This document shows positions 25,984 through 34,837 of a DNA stretch of 64,000 bases, in pieces. The notes beneath the pieces are model-generated. The model had not been told where the DNA came from and made no database searches. It saw only the letters and a program-made list of their open reading frames with translations. Numbering within the stretch: the stretch's first letter is position 1; each line of letters begins with the position of its first letter. The translations under genes and the position numbers were made by a program. The stretch lies in contig NZ_BMGM01000013.1 in NCBI RefSeq assembly GCF_014640195.1, positions 1 through 64,000 on the forward strand, written 5' to 3'. Origin of the DNA: Psychroflexus planctonicus. GTDB lineage: Bacteria > Bacteroidota > Bacteroidia > Flavobacteriales > Flavobacteriaceae.

Positions 25984-26798
25984 TATTCAATTGTAAAACT
26001 TACTTTTTCAAAAGTTGATAAACTAAAGTATCCAAAAGGATAATCATCAAAATCATTAATATTAATAATGTTTCCTCTCACAGTAGCTGGTTGTGCTTGA
26101 AACGGACCACCAGCTGAACCCGTTTGCAATAATAATTTAAATAAAAAATCGTAATAGGCTTTGCTAATGCTGTAAAATTCAATTTCTACAAGGTCACCAC
26201 TTTCTAAATCTTCATCAGAAAAGCTAGAAGACATTCGGTTTCCATTACTAAATTCGTCAGACTGCAAATCTACTTCTGGAAAAGCAAGAAAGTCTGTATT
26301 GAAACGGGTTAAATAATAATTTTCTTCCTCTACATTATCCATGAAGTAAACAATAACTTCTTTTTCACCGCCTGTAAATCCTCCATCTTCGCCTTGTACA
26401 ATAGTATCTATAACTGTTCTATTTACAAAAGCTTCATTAGCTTGGTAAGACTTTCCTTCTAATTCAATTTCAAGTTGATATTCTTCATCAATTTCAGCCA
26501 AAAAAGCATCGGTTTTATATTGTCCTGGTTCAACTTCTTCAAAATTAACAATAGTGTTGTTAGGATCTACAATTTGAATGTTTGCACCGCTTACCCAATC
26601 AATTTCATCTTCAAAAAAGTTTCGCGTTCGGCTAACTTGAATAGTCTGTTCATTTGCTGCTTCACCATTTTCCCATTTCATACTAGCATCAAAAACTACG
26701 CGTGGTGTGGCTTCTTCTAAATCTACTTCTACTACGTCTAAGCAAGAAGTAAAAATCAAGAGGCTCATGCAAATTAATAAATGATGTACATGTTTCAT
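25983..26798 (-). CDS. DUF4249 lipoprotein partner of a TonB receptor
   Basis: 271 residues from the ATG at 26798 (MKHVHHLLICMSLLIFTSCLD); the longer frame to 26870 overlaps the receptor gene and is unlikely. The lipoprotein Cys19 is followed by acidic residues. The repeated beta-sandwich text (EVDLEEATPRVVFDASMKWENG) is that of DUF4249, a family regularly encoded just after a TonB-dependent receptor in Bacteroidota, where it may act as the surface lid or ligand-binding partner. It lies 1 base after the receptor stop. Confidence 0.85.
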   Translation of the reverse strand: MKHVHHLLICMSLLIFTSCLDVVEVDLEEATPRVVFDASMKWENGEAANEQTIQVSRTRNFFEDEIDWVSGANIQIVDPNNTIVNFEEVEPGQYKTDAFLAEIDEEYQLEIELEGKSYQANEAFVNRTVIDTIVQGEDGGFTGGEKEVIVYFMDNVEEENYYLTRFNTDFLAFPEVDLQSDEFSNGNRMSSSFSDEDLESGDLVEIEFYSISKAYYDFLFKLLLQTGSAGGPFQAQPATVRGNIININDFDDYPFGYFSLSTFEKVSFTIE

Positions 26799-26799
26799 T

Positions 26800-29175
26800 T
26801 TAAAACTTAATATTGTAAGAAACTGAAGGTACTGCTCCAAATATAGATAATCTAACTGCTTCGTTGGCACCCGTTTCTTGGTTTTGTCTAAAGTTTATTG
26901 CTGCTGCATTCATTCTGTTATATACGTTGTAAATTCCAAAAGACCAGGATGTTTTCCAATCTCTATTTTCATTTTTAGTTGGCACTAAGGTAGCCGAAAT
27001 ATCTAATCGATGGAATGTAGGCAAACGGTTTAGGTTTCTGCCTTCGTATACTGGAATTGTTAAGTCTTGAAACTGATATTGTCCTACAGGAAAATTAACC
27101 GGTAAGCCGGTTTGCACAACAAAATTAGCATTAAAAGACCATTTTTTATTGTACTGATAATTGGCTACCAGTGATAAATCGTGTGTTTTATCAAAATTGT
27201 TTAAATACCAATTTCCATTATTAATTCCAGGTTCATCAGCTGTTCTTCCTGGAGTTCGCTGTTCTGTTCTAGACAAAGTATAAGCTAGCCATCCTGTGAG
27301 TTTTCCTGTATTTTTTTTCAATAAGAATTCCCAGCCAAAAGCTCTTCCTTCACCATTTAGTAATACTCGTTCAATGTTGTTATTTGCAATTAAGTTGGCC
27401 CCATTTATAAAGTCGAAACTGTTTTGAACTTCTTTATAGTACACTTCTGTTTCTAAAGAAAAGGCTTCATCTTTAAAATTTTGAAAATAACCTAAAGCTA
27501 TTTGATCTGCTTTTTGTGGCTTTAAATAGGGTCCGCTAGGTGCCCAAATATCAAATGGAGTAGGAGCTGAGGTATTCGAAATTAAATGTAAATTTTGCAC
27601 CATTCTATGGTAACCTAATTTTACAGATTGATTGTCATTAAAGCTGTAAGACATAGAAAATCTAGGTTCTAAATTATGGTAACTTTGTATTGATTGGCTT
27701 CTGGAAATGTCTTCGCTTTCTAAAATGGGTGCTTCTTCATAAATACCGATATCTGAATTATACAAAACGGGCTGATTGTTTTCGTAATTAGCAAAACCAT
27801 TTTGTCCTAGTCTATAAAAACTACTAATTCGCAATCCATATTGAAGCTGAATTTGTTCATTTAAATTTTGATTTGCTCCTATGTATATTGCATTTTCCCA
27901 AGCAAATTTCTTATCAAGAACTCTTCGATTTATATTAGAAAAAGGATTGTTGGGTTTTATTATTCCTGGATTAAATTCGTGTAAAAATGTATCTATACCG
28001 TAAGTTAAATTAATATTGTTGTTTAATTGATGATTAAAATCGTATTTTAAATTGATGTTACTAAGTCCAGTTTCAAAAACAAAACCAGCGGTGTCTATTT
28101 CTAAATCATAAACATAATCGTTTACAATGAAGCTTAAATTACTGAAAATATTATCATTAAAAGTATGGTTCCATCGAGTTGAAATAAATGAGCTCCCAAA
28201 TATGTTGATGAAATTATCACTTATGTCGAAAACATCTCTTCCATAATAAGCAGAAGCAGAAATGTTGTTTTTTTCATTTAGAATGAAGTTGAATTTGGCA
28301 TTTACATCATAAAAATAGGCCGAATTCGGATTGTCTGCTAATTGAAGAAATAAGTGCGCATAAGAACTTCTTCCACTCACTAAAAAAGAACTTTTGTCTT
28401 TTTGAATGGGTCCTTCTAACAATAATTTACTAGAAACTATTCCTAAGTTAGCTTCGCCCTTAAATTCTTGAGTATTTCCGCGTCGTTGTTCAATATCTAA
28501 TACAGAAGCAACCCGACCGCCAAAATTGGAAGGTATACCGCCTTTATACAAACTTAAATCTTTTATGGCATCGGGATTAAAAATTGAAAATAATCCAAAT
28601 AGGTGAGAAGAGTTGAAAATGGTAGCATTGTCTACCAAAACTAAATTTTGTCCTGCGTTTCCACCTCGTACATTAAATCCAGAAGAACCTTCTCCAGTGT
28701 TTGATATTCCTGGCAGTTGTATTAAAGACCGAATTACATCTGCTTCACCAAGCACAACAGGAATTTGTTTAATGGTTTCTGCTGTTAACCGATTTGTGCT
28801 CATGCTAGCACTTCTAATTTCAGTTTTTTCAATATTTTCTTGTACAAGCACTTCATCTAGTTGTTCATCTTGAGGGACTAAATATATTTCCAATTCGGTA
28901 TCTTCCTTAAGGTCAATCTCTCGTATTTGTTCTTCAAAACCTAAATATGAAAAAGCTATGTTATAGGTCCCTTTTGGTAAGTTAATTTCAAATTTTCCAT
29001 CAAAATCAGAAACATTTCCAAATTTAGTTTCCTTAACCTGAACATTTACTCCTAAAATAGGCTGTTTTTCTTCTTGGTTGTAAACAGTACCGCTTAACTG
29101 AACATTTTGAGATACAGCTGTAAGTGAACAAAACAAGGTAATGGATGTAAAAAATAGAAGTTGCTTGAGTGTCAA
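26800..29175 (-). CDS. TonB-dependent receptor with N-terminal carboxypeptidase-regulatory-like domain
   Basis: 791 residues. After a signal peptide ending in AVSQ comes a carboxypeptidase-regulatory-like fold (SGTVYNQEEKQPILGVNV) and a TonB-box-like LDEVLV (about residues 105-110). The plug domain contains IRSLIQLPGISNTGEGSSGF and NVRGGNAGQNLVLVDNATIF, and a 22-strand barrel ends in VSYNIKF. It imports an unknown ligand across the outer membrane with energy from TonB. The start codon appears to be TTG; no ATG lies before the signal peptide. DUF4249 follows 1 base after the stop. Confidence 0.92.
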   Translation of the reverse strand: MTLKQLLFFTSITLFCSLTAVSQNVQLSGTVYNQEEKQPILGVNVQVKETKFGNVSDFDGKFEINLPKGTYNIAFSYLGFEEQIREIDLKEDTELEIYLVPQDEQLDEVLVQENIEKTEIRSASMSTNRLTAETIKQIPVVLGEADVIRSLIQLPGISNTGEGSSGFNVRGGNAGQNLVLVDNATIFNSSHLFGLFSIFNPDAIKDLSLYKGGIPSNFGGRVASVLDIEQRRGNTQEFKGEANLGIVSSKLLLEGPIQKDKSSFLVSGRSSYAHLFLQLADNPNSAYFYDVNAKFNFILNEKNNISASAYYGRDVFDISDNFINIFGSSFISTRWNHTFNDNIFSNLSFIVNDYVYDLEIDTAGFVFETGLSNINLKYDFNHQLNNNINLTYGIDTFLHEFNPGIIKPNNPFSNINRRVLDKKFAWENAIYIGANQNLNEQIQLQYGLRISSFYRLGQNGFANYENNQPVLYNSDIGIYEEAPILESEDISRSQSIQSYHNLEPRFSMSYSFNDNQSVKLGYHRMVQNLHLISNTSAPTPFDIWAPSGPYLKPQKADQIALGYFQNFKDEAFSLETEVYYKEVQNSFDFINGANLIANNNIERVLLNGEGRAFGWEFLLKKNTGKLTGWLAYTLSRTEQRTPGRTADEPGINNGNWYLNNFDKTHDLSLVANYQYNKKWSFNANFVVQTGLPVNFPVGQYQFQDLTIPVYEGRNLNRLPTFHRLDISATLVPTKNENRDWKTSWSFGIYNVYNRMNAAAINFRQNQETGANEAVRLSIFGAVPSVSYNIKF

Positions 29176-29186
29176 GTTTTTTTTGA

Positions 29187-29194
29187 CAAATATA
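29187..29194 (-). promoter_or_regulatory. TAnnTTTG promoter element of the TonB receptor gene
   Basis: On the minus strand TATATTTG fits the -7 consensus and ends 11 bases before the TTG start codon, which would leave a leader of only a few bases. Confidence 0.4.
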
Positions 29195-29243
29195 GCAGAC
29201 CTTCAAACTTTGTGGTTGAATTAGAAATTAATAATTTCCTAAA

Positions 29244-29972
29244 TTATTGTTGAATTATAAAGATGCAAGGTTTTTTATGCAAATCTAATTTTATGTTTTG
29301 CCATTCGCTCACACTTTTTGTTTGAATGTATTCTGTAGATAGTGTTAATTCACATCCTATACAAAGTTTGGTGTTAGGTTGAAGCGTTTTAAGCAAAAGT
29401 TCAAACATTTGATCGTTGCGATATGGAGTTTCGATAAAAACTTGCGATTGGTTTTCTTTGATCGATCGTTTTTCTAGTTGTTTAATTTTGCTTTTGCATT
29501 CGCTTTTATCAATAGGTAGGTAACCATTAAACGCAAAGTTCTGTCCATTCATGCCACTTGCCATTAAGGCGAGTAATATGGAAGATGGACCAACTAAAGG
29601 AACTACTTTAATGTTGTATTGGTGTGCTAAATTTACTATTTGAGAACCTGGGTCTGCAATACCTGGACAGCCTGCATCAGATACCATGCCTACATCTTTA
29701 CCGTTTTTACAAGGATCTAAAAATGCAGGAATTTCTATATCTTTTGTGAATTTATTTAAAAGAAAAAAAGTTAAATCGCTTTGGGGCTTTCCAGGAACAA
29801 TTTTTTTGATGAAAGCGCGAGTTACTTTTTCGTTTTCAGCAATATAGGTATCAATGTCATTTATTTTTTTTCGGATAGAAAGCGGTAAGACTTCCAAAGG
29901 AGGTTGTTCACCTAATCTAGATGGAATTAAAAATAGTTTTCCCTTTTCAAATTCTTGTTTATGCGTTGGCAT
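29244..29972 (-). CDS. RsmI-like SAM-dependent methyltransferase (tetrapyrrole methylase fold)
   Basis: 242 residues. GKLFLIPSRLGE at the N-terminus and VGMVSDAGCPGIADPGSQIV, VVPLVGPSSILLALMASGMNGQ, FIETPYRND follow the RsmI/YabN pattern of tetrapyrrole-methylase-fold enzymes. RsmI 2'-O-methylates C1402 of 16S rRNA. This protein lacks the usual RsmI C-terminal extension and the loop after LGE differs, so it may be the second, Bacteroidota-specific paralogue with another substrate. The start overlaps the phosphatase gene by 14 bases. Confidence 0.8.
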   Translation of the reverse strand: MPTHKQEFEKGKLFLIPSRLGEQPPLEVLPLSIRKKINDIDTYIAENEKVTRAFIKKIVPGKPQSDLTFFLLNKFTKDIEIPAFLDPCKNGKDVGMVSDAGCPGIADPGSQIVNLAHQYNIKVVPLVGPSSILLALMASGMNGQNFAFNGYLPIDKSECKSKIKQLEKRSIKENQSQVFIETPYRNDQMFELLLKTLQPNTKLCIGCELTLSTEYIQTKSVSEWQNIKLDLHKKPCIFIIQQ

Positions 29973-30432
29973 TTGTATTCAATTCTTTAGCTATTTGGTC
30001 GCAGGCTTCGTCTAACATCTTGTAAACATTTTTAAAACCATTTTCTCCACCATAATATGGGTCGGGCACTTCAGCATTGGTATTTGGAGCGATGCTATTT
30101 AAAATTAAATTCACTTTTTTAGATGATTCTCTAGAAGGACTAAGTTGCATTACATTTTTGAAATTTTGTTGGTCCATTACATAAATAAAATCAAATTTAT
30201 CAAAATCTGATTTGATGAATTGCCTAGAACGTTGGTCTGTAATATCTAGTCCGTTTACTTGAGCTACATTAATAGAGCGAGGGTCTGGCAATTCTCCTGC
30301 GTGTTCTGCCGAAGTTCCAGCAGAATCAACATCAACTAAATCTGGGTTTACTTTATTTTTTAAAATACCTTCAGCTAAAGGAGATCGACAAATATTCCCT
30401 AAGCAAACCATTAAAACTTTGGTTTTAGCCAT
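29959..30432 (-). CDS. low-molecular-weight protein tyrosine phosphatase
   Basis: 157 residues. The active-site P-loop is Cys10-LGNIC-Arg16 (VCLGNICRSP), and the general acid is Asp124 in VPDPYYGG. These enzymes dephosphorylate tyrosine on proteins, often bacterial tyrosine kinases controlling polysaccharide export, but no kinase is nearby. The start codon shares one base with the dnaA stop codon (TAATG on the minus strand), so translation is coupled to dnaA. Confidence 0.93.
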   Translation of the reverse strand: MAKTKVLMVCLGNICRSPLAEGILKNKVNPDLVDVDSAGTSAEHAGELPDPRSINVAQVNGLDITDQRSRQFIKSDFDKFDFIYVMDQQNFKNVMQLSPSRESSKKVNLILNSIAPNTNAEVPDPYYGGENGFKNVYKMLDEACDQIAKELNTNANA

Positions 30433-31862
30433 TAGTTTTTGAGTTTAGAAGTTAAATCTTCTACGTATTTTTTAAATTCTTTATCTGTACTTTGTAAGTT
30501 ATCTACCGTTTTACAGGCATGAAGTACAGTTGCATGGTCTCTGCTGCCAATTTGTTTTCCAATGCTTGCTAAAGAAGATTTTGTCATTTTCTTAGCAAAA
30601 TACATTGCAATTTGTCTAGCTTGAACAATGTGTCTTTTTCTAGTTTTAGATTGAAGCGTTTCAATATCCATATTGAAGTATTCGCTTACAGTTTTTTGAA
30701 TTTGATCTATAGAAACGTCCTTCTTTGTTTTTCTTACAAAATTAGAAACTATTTTTTGAGCAAGTTCAATATCTACTTCAGTTTTGCTGAACGAAGAATG
30801 TGCGATTAACGAAATAATTGCACCTTCTAATTCGCGTATGTTACTTTTAATGTTTTTAGCAACGTAGTCTATAATGTCTTCAGGCATTTCAACGCCATCA
30901 CGATACAATTTACTTTCAATAATTTTTCTACGTGTGTAATAATCTGGCACTTGTAATTCTGCAGATAAACCCCATTTAAACCTTGAAAGCAAGCGCTGTT
31001 CAATTTCTTGCATGTCTACAGGAGCTTTGTCGCTAGTTAAAATTACCTGTTTTCCATTTTGATGCAAATGGTTAAAAATATGGAAAAATGCTTCTTGGGT
31101 TTTCATTTTTCCAGATAACAACTGTATATCGTCAACAATTAAAACATCTATTAATTGATAAAAATGAATAAAATCGTTTAAGTTTTTTCTCTTTATAGCA
31201 GAATCGATGTATTGTTGCGTAAATTTTTCTGCCGAAATATAAAGAACAGTTTTGTCTGGGTATTTCTCTTTAATATCAACACCAATAGCATGAGCTAAAT
31301 GTGTTTTTCCTAAACCGCTTCCACCAAAAACCAATAATGGATTGAATGAAGTTCCTCCCGGTTTATTGGCAATTGCTTTTCCAGCAGATCGAGCTAAACG
31401 GTTGGATTCTCCTTCTAAAAAGTTATCAAAATTATAATTGGCGTTGAGCTGTGAGTCTATTTTTAAATTTCTAATTCCAGGAATTACAAATGGATTTTTT
31501 AATTCTGGACTTTTAGAAGTTACCTTCATATTAACATCTTGTGAAGAAACTTTTCCGCGATGCGAACTCGGTATTTTTTCAGTAAAAGATTGACTACTGC
31601 CTGCTCTATTTTCCATCTTAATGATATACAAAAGTTTGGCGCCTTTGCCAATTTCTTTTGTTAAAGCAACCTTTAATAAATTAAAATAATGCTCTTCTAA
31701 CCATTCGTAAAAAAACTTAGACGGAACTTGAATACTAAGAGATTGATCTTGCAATTTAACAGCCAAAACCGGCTCAAACCAAGTTTTGTAGGCTTGCGGA
31801 GAAATATTGTCCTCGATAAATTTTAGACAATTGTTCCATACCGTTTCCGCAGTTTTAGCCAT
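30432..31862 (-). CDS. dnaA: chromosomal replication initiator DnaA
   Basis: 476 residues from the ATG at 31862 (MAKTAETVWNNCLKFIEDNI). Domain I is residues 1-85. The AAA+ ATPase has Walker A GGSGLGKTH (180-188), Walker B LIVDDIQ (241-247) and arginine-finger text EIEQRLLSRFKWGL. The C-terminal DNA-binding domain ends in GSRDHATVLHACKTV. DnaA unwinds the origin and loads helicase. It heads an operon with the phosphatase and the methylase rather than dnaN. No convincing cluster of TTATCCACA boxes is seen in the 166 bases upstream, so the origin is probably elsewhere. Confidence 0.97.
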   Translation of the reverse strand: MAKTAETVWNNCLKFIEDNISPQAYKTWFEPVLAVKLQDQSLSIQVPSKFFYEWLEEHYFNLLKVALTKEIGKGAKLLYIIKMENRAGSSQSFTEKIPSSHRGKVSSQDVNMKVTSKSPELKNPFVIPGIRNLKIDSQLNANYNFDNFLEGESNRLARSAGKAIANKPGGTSFNPLLVFGGSGLGKTHLAHAIGVDIKEKYPDKTVLYISAEKFTQQYIDSAIKRKNLNDFIHFYQLIDVLIVDDIQLLSGKMKTQEAFFHIFNHLHQNGKQVILTSDKAPVDMQEIEQRLLSRFKWGLSAELQVPDYYTRRKIIESKLYRDGVEMPEDIIDYVAKNIKSNIRELEGAIISLIAHSSFSKTEVDIELAQKIVSNFVRKTKKDVSIDQIQKTVSEYFNMDIETLQSKTRKRHIVQARQIAMYFAKKMTKSSLASIGKQIGSRDHATVLHACKTVDNLQSTDKEFKKYVEDLTSKLKN

Positions 31863-32028
31863 ATTAATGAATCTTGTTTTGTTAAAAAGTGAATAAGTGA
31901 ATCTCTTATTTTGCAAGCACAAATATGTGAACAAATAATGTAATAAAAAATTAATTTGCTATTGAATTTCTCCTTTTTTTTTCGGATACTACAAAAAAAG
32001 TTTTCACAAAATTTTAACATTGATAAAA

Positions 32029-32433
32029 ATGAAAAAAATTTCAAGTACAGAAATAGAAGTTAGGTATGCAGAAACAGACCAAATGGGGGTTGTTCATCAT
32101 GGAGTTTACCCACAATATTTAGAATTAGGGAGAGTAAGTTGGTTGCATCAATTTGGTTTACATTATCAAAAAATGGAAGATCAAGGTATTTTACTGCCTG
32201 TATACAATTTGCAAATTTCTTATTTAGCTTCAGCTAAATTTGGAGATGTTTTAGAAGTTGAAACACAACTAAAAGAACAACCCAAAGTGAGAATCACTTT
32301 TTTGTATAAAATTTTTAACAACCAAAATAAACAATTGCTTATTGAAGCTTCTACCACCTTAGTTTTTGTTGACGCTAAAACCAAAAAACCAATGCGATGC
32401 CCAGCATTTTTACTCAAGAAATTTGGGTATTAA
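32029..32433 (+). CDS. YbgC-like acyl-CoA thioesterase (hotdog fold)
   Basis: 134 residues from ATG 32029; a TTG 3 codons earlier is an alternative. EVRYAETDQMGVVHHGVYPQYLELGR is the 4-hydroxybenzoyl-CoA thioesterase motif with the catalytic Asp in ETDQMG (given here in two parts: YAETDQMGVVHH and YPQYLELGR). Such enzymes hydrolyse acyl-CoA or acyl-ACP thioesters; the chain specificity is not evident. It is divergent from dnaA. Confidence 0.88.
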   Translation: MKKISSTEIEVRYAETDQMGVVHHGVYPQYLELGRVSWLHQFGLHYQKMEDQGILLPVYNLQISYLASAKFGDVLEVETQLKEQPKVRITFLYKIFNNQNKQLLIEASTTLVFVDAKTKKPMRCPAFLLKKFGY

Positions 32434-32494
32434 TTAAAGTTTTGTTCCACTATTTTTTTTAATTTTAAAGTGAATTTATAAATATAATGACAAC

Positions 32495-33331
32495 ATGAAT
32501 TACTTAAAAACAACCAGTATAGAAAAAGGTTCTGCAGTGCAATTAGCTTATCAAGATTATGGTCAAGGACAACCCATTATTTTAATTCATGGTTGGCCCC
32601 TAAGTCATGCTATGTGGGAACATCAAGTTCCTTTTCTAGTTAACGCAGGTTACCGAGTAATTACATACGATAGACGCGGATTTGGAGATAGCTCTAAACC
32701 TTGGAATGGCTATACTTATAATGATTTAGCCAAAGACGTAAACGATTTAATTGAAGATCTAGAGCTCGATAACGTAATCTTAGCTGGTTTTTCTATGGGA
32801 GGCGGAGAAGTTGCTCGCTACATCGGCAAATATGGAACCAAACGAATTGCAAAAGCTGTTTTAATTTCTTCTGTAGTGCCTTTTATGTTAGAAACCGATG
32901 ATAATCCTAATGCAGTAGATATTTCTGTTTTTGAAGGCATGAAAGAAGGTATTGCCAAAGATAGACCTGCCTTTTTTAAAGATTTTGGTAAAAACTTTGT
33001 TAACTTAGAAAAAAATAAAGACAGCGTTAGTCAGGCGCAAGTAGATTACAATTGGTATGTAGCTTGTTCAGCTTCAAGAAAAGCAACCTTAGATTGTGTA
33101 GATGCATTTGGAAAGACAGATTTTAGAGCAGATTGTAAGAAATTTGATGTGCCCACACTTATTGTACACGGAGATGATGATGCTATTGTACCTGTAGAAG
33201 TTTCGGGTAAAAAAGCAGCTGAAATAATTAAAGGAGCACAATTTGAAGTGCTGAAAGGAGCACCTCATGGAGTAACTTTTACACATCATCAAGAGTTAAA
33301 TTCAATTTTAGAAAAATTTATTGGAGATTAA
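32495..33331 (+). CDS. alpha/beta hydrolase, non-heme chloroperoxidase-like
   Basis: 278 residues. The oxyanion segment is IHGWPLSHAMWEHQ, the nucleophile is Ser100 in AGFSMGGGEVARY, the acid lies in HGDDDAIVP (about 228), and the base is His258 in GAPHGVTFTH. The sequence follows the cofactor-free haloperoxidase/esterase branch. The natural substrate is probably an ester or lactone; halogenation is a side activity in this family. No signal peptide. It ends at a terminator. Confidence 0.9.
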   Translation: MNYLKTTSIEKGSAVQLAYQDYGQGQPIILIHGWPLSHAMWEHQVPFLVNAGYRVITYDRRGFGDSSKPWNGYTYNDLAKDVNDLIEDLELDNVILAGFSMGGGEVARYIGKYGTKRIAKAVLISSVVPFMLETDDNPNAVDISVFEGMKEGIAKDRPAFFKDFGKNFVNLEKNKDSVSQAQVDYNWYVACSASRKATLDCVDAFGKTDFRADCKKFDVPTLIVHGDDDAIVPVEVSGKKAAEIIKGAQFEVLKGAPHGVTFTHHQELNSILEKFIGD

Positions 33332-33358
33332 TCCTTGAAAATTAGCTTTATAAATGTT

Positions 33359-33387
33359 AAGCCTGGCTGTTTTTGGTCAGGTTTTTT
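33359..33387 (+). terminator. intrinsic terminator
   Basis: A 10-bp stem (AAGCCTGGCT / GGTCAGGTTT, using three wobble pairs) with a 6-base loop is followed by TTT. It lies 27 bases after the hydrolase stop and before the sigma factor gene. Confidence 0.65.
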
Positions 33388-33455
33388 AATTTTTATAAAA
33401 TTCAGGCAACCTTTTTCAATTAACTCTCGTCTATGTAATAGATGTCATTCAGAAA

Positions 33456-34025
33456 ATGAAAATAATAGACTTACATCATCAACACAAAAAATGCATAAAA
33501 GCTTGCATTCAAAACAACAGAAAAGCACAATTTCAATTGTATAAAGAATTTTCTGGTAAAATGCTGAGCGTTTGCAGAATGTACGTTAAAGATTTACAGT
33601 ACGCAGAAGATGTGATGTCTAAAGGTTTTTTAAAAGCTTTTGCACAACTCAAAAACTTCAAATTTCAGGGAAGTTTTGAAGGCTGGCTTCGAAAAATTAT
33701 GGTAAGAGAAAGTATCGATTTTTTACGAAGCCAGAAAAAAGTAGAATTTCCGATAGACGATTTTCGCATTCATGAAAAGCCAAGCGAAGTTGAAGCAATT
33801 GAAGATTTAAGTAGAGTAGAAGAAGCGCAAGAATTAATCGATCAATTACCATCAGGATATAAAATGATTTTCGTGATGTATGAAGTAGAAGGATACCGTC
33901 ACAAAGAGATTGCAGACTTACTTTCTATAGCAGAAAGCACTTCAAAATCGCAGTTGTTTAAGGCAAGAAAATGTATAGCTGAAGCCATACAAACTAAAAA
34001 GAAAGCAAATGAAAGAGCAGAATAA
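33456..34025 (+). CDS. ECF-type RNA polymerase sigma factor
   Basis: 189 residues. Region 2 spans about residues 20-90 (YAEDVMSKGFLKAFAQL, FQGSFEGWLRKIMVRESIDFLR), and region 4 is GYKMIFVMYEVEGYRHKEIADLLSIAESTSKSQLFKARK, given here only as the boundary words GYKMIFVMYEVEG and STSKSQLFKARK. There is no extra domain. The stop overlaps by 17 bases the next gene, which encodes a single-span membrane protein. An outer-membrane protein follows, so this looks like an envelope-sensing module. Confidence 0.92.
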   Translation: MKIIDLHHQHKKCIKACIQNNRKAQFQLYKEFSGKMLSVCRMYVKDLQYAEDVMSKGFLKAFAQLKNFKFQGSFEGWLRKIMVRESIDFLRSQKKVEFPIDDFRIHEKPSEVEAIEDLSRVEEAQELIDQLPSGYKMIFVMYEVEGYRHKEIADLLSIAESTSKSQLFKARKCIAEAIQTKKKANERAE

Positions 34026-34758
34026 TTGGAGAAATGAACTTCGCAACCGAAGCATTACTCCGTCTGATGAAGCATGGCTAGCCATCGAGTCAGGTTTAGA
34101 AAGCAAAAGTAAAAACAAACTAAAAAAGAAATTTATTTTTAGTCTGGTAGCAGCAAGTTTAATTGGTTTTGTAGTTTTTGTAAGCTTACCAACTACTTCA
34201 ATACAACATCAAAGCCAAGCTACTGCAACGGAAAATTTTGATTCATCTCAGGAAGAATCCGTTTTCCCAGCAGCCTTGTTTTTAGAATCTGAATCGACTT
34301 TAAGCCTTAAAGAAACTGAACCGGTTAAGCAAGATATAGATGAACAGGAATCTATATTAAGTCCTAAAAAATCTGTTTCAAAACAAACTTTAAATAGAAA
34401 AACAACACAAATGGTTTCTACAAAAAATGAAACACAAAACCAACTAGAAACCAATACAAATACGGATGTTAATCTAAAAGCAAAGGAACTATTAACTGAA
34501 GTGGAAGCAGAGTTAGCCGCTAGTTCTTCAACAAGCTTAAATCTTAGCGCAAAAGACGAAGCTGACTTATTGTTAGCCGAAGCAAAACAAATTATTCAGG
34601 AAGTAGAATACAATCAACTTTATGAATTTGCACAAGCAAGCGATTTGCTGGCTGAAGTTGAAGAAGACCTTTCTAAAGATAACCTGAAAAAACGAGTGTG
34701 GCATTTTGTAAAAGCAAATTATGAAAACCTTGAATCTGCTTTAGTAAGCCTAAAATAA
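34009..34758 (+). CDS. single-span membrane protein, probable anti-sigma factor
   Basis: 249 residues. The first 40 are cytoplasmic-like (NNWRNELRNRSITPSDEAWLAIE resembles the short helix that contacts sigma in Bacteroidota anti-sigma proteins). One membrane helix follows (about residues 43-63, FIFSLVAASLIGFVVFVSLP), and the rest is a Ser/Thr/Glu-rich periplasmic part with coiled-coil tendency near the end (AKDEADLLLAEAKQIIQEVEY). It overlaps the sigma gene by 17 bases. No zinc-binding HxxxCxxC motif is present, so the anti-sigma role is inferred from position and topology only. Confidence 0.7.
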   Translation: MKEQNNWRNELRNRSITPSDEAWLAIESGLESKSKNKLKKKFIFSLVAASLIGFVVFVSLPTTSIQHQSQATATENFDSSQEESVFPAALFLESESTLSLKETEPVKQDIDEQESILSPKKSVSKQTLNRKTTQMVSTKNETQNQLETNTNTDVNLKAKELLTEVEAELAASSSTSLNLSAKDEADLLLAEAKQIIQEVEYNQLYEFAQASDLLAEVEEDLSKDNLKKRVWHFVKANYENLESALVSLK

Positions 34759-34837
34759 AATTCAATTATTACGTACTATTTCCAATTAGATGCAAGCATC
34801 TACAAACTAAACTATTTCTAATTTTAAACTAAAAATC

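Noticed and set aside
31863-32028. oriC next to dnaA
   Set aside because: No cluster of DnaA boxes, no AT-rich unwinding repeats beyond background, and no dnaN or gidA neighbour.
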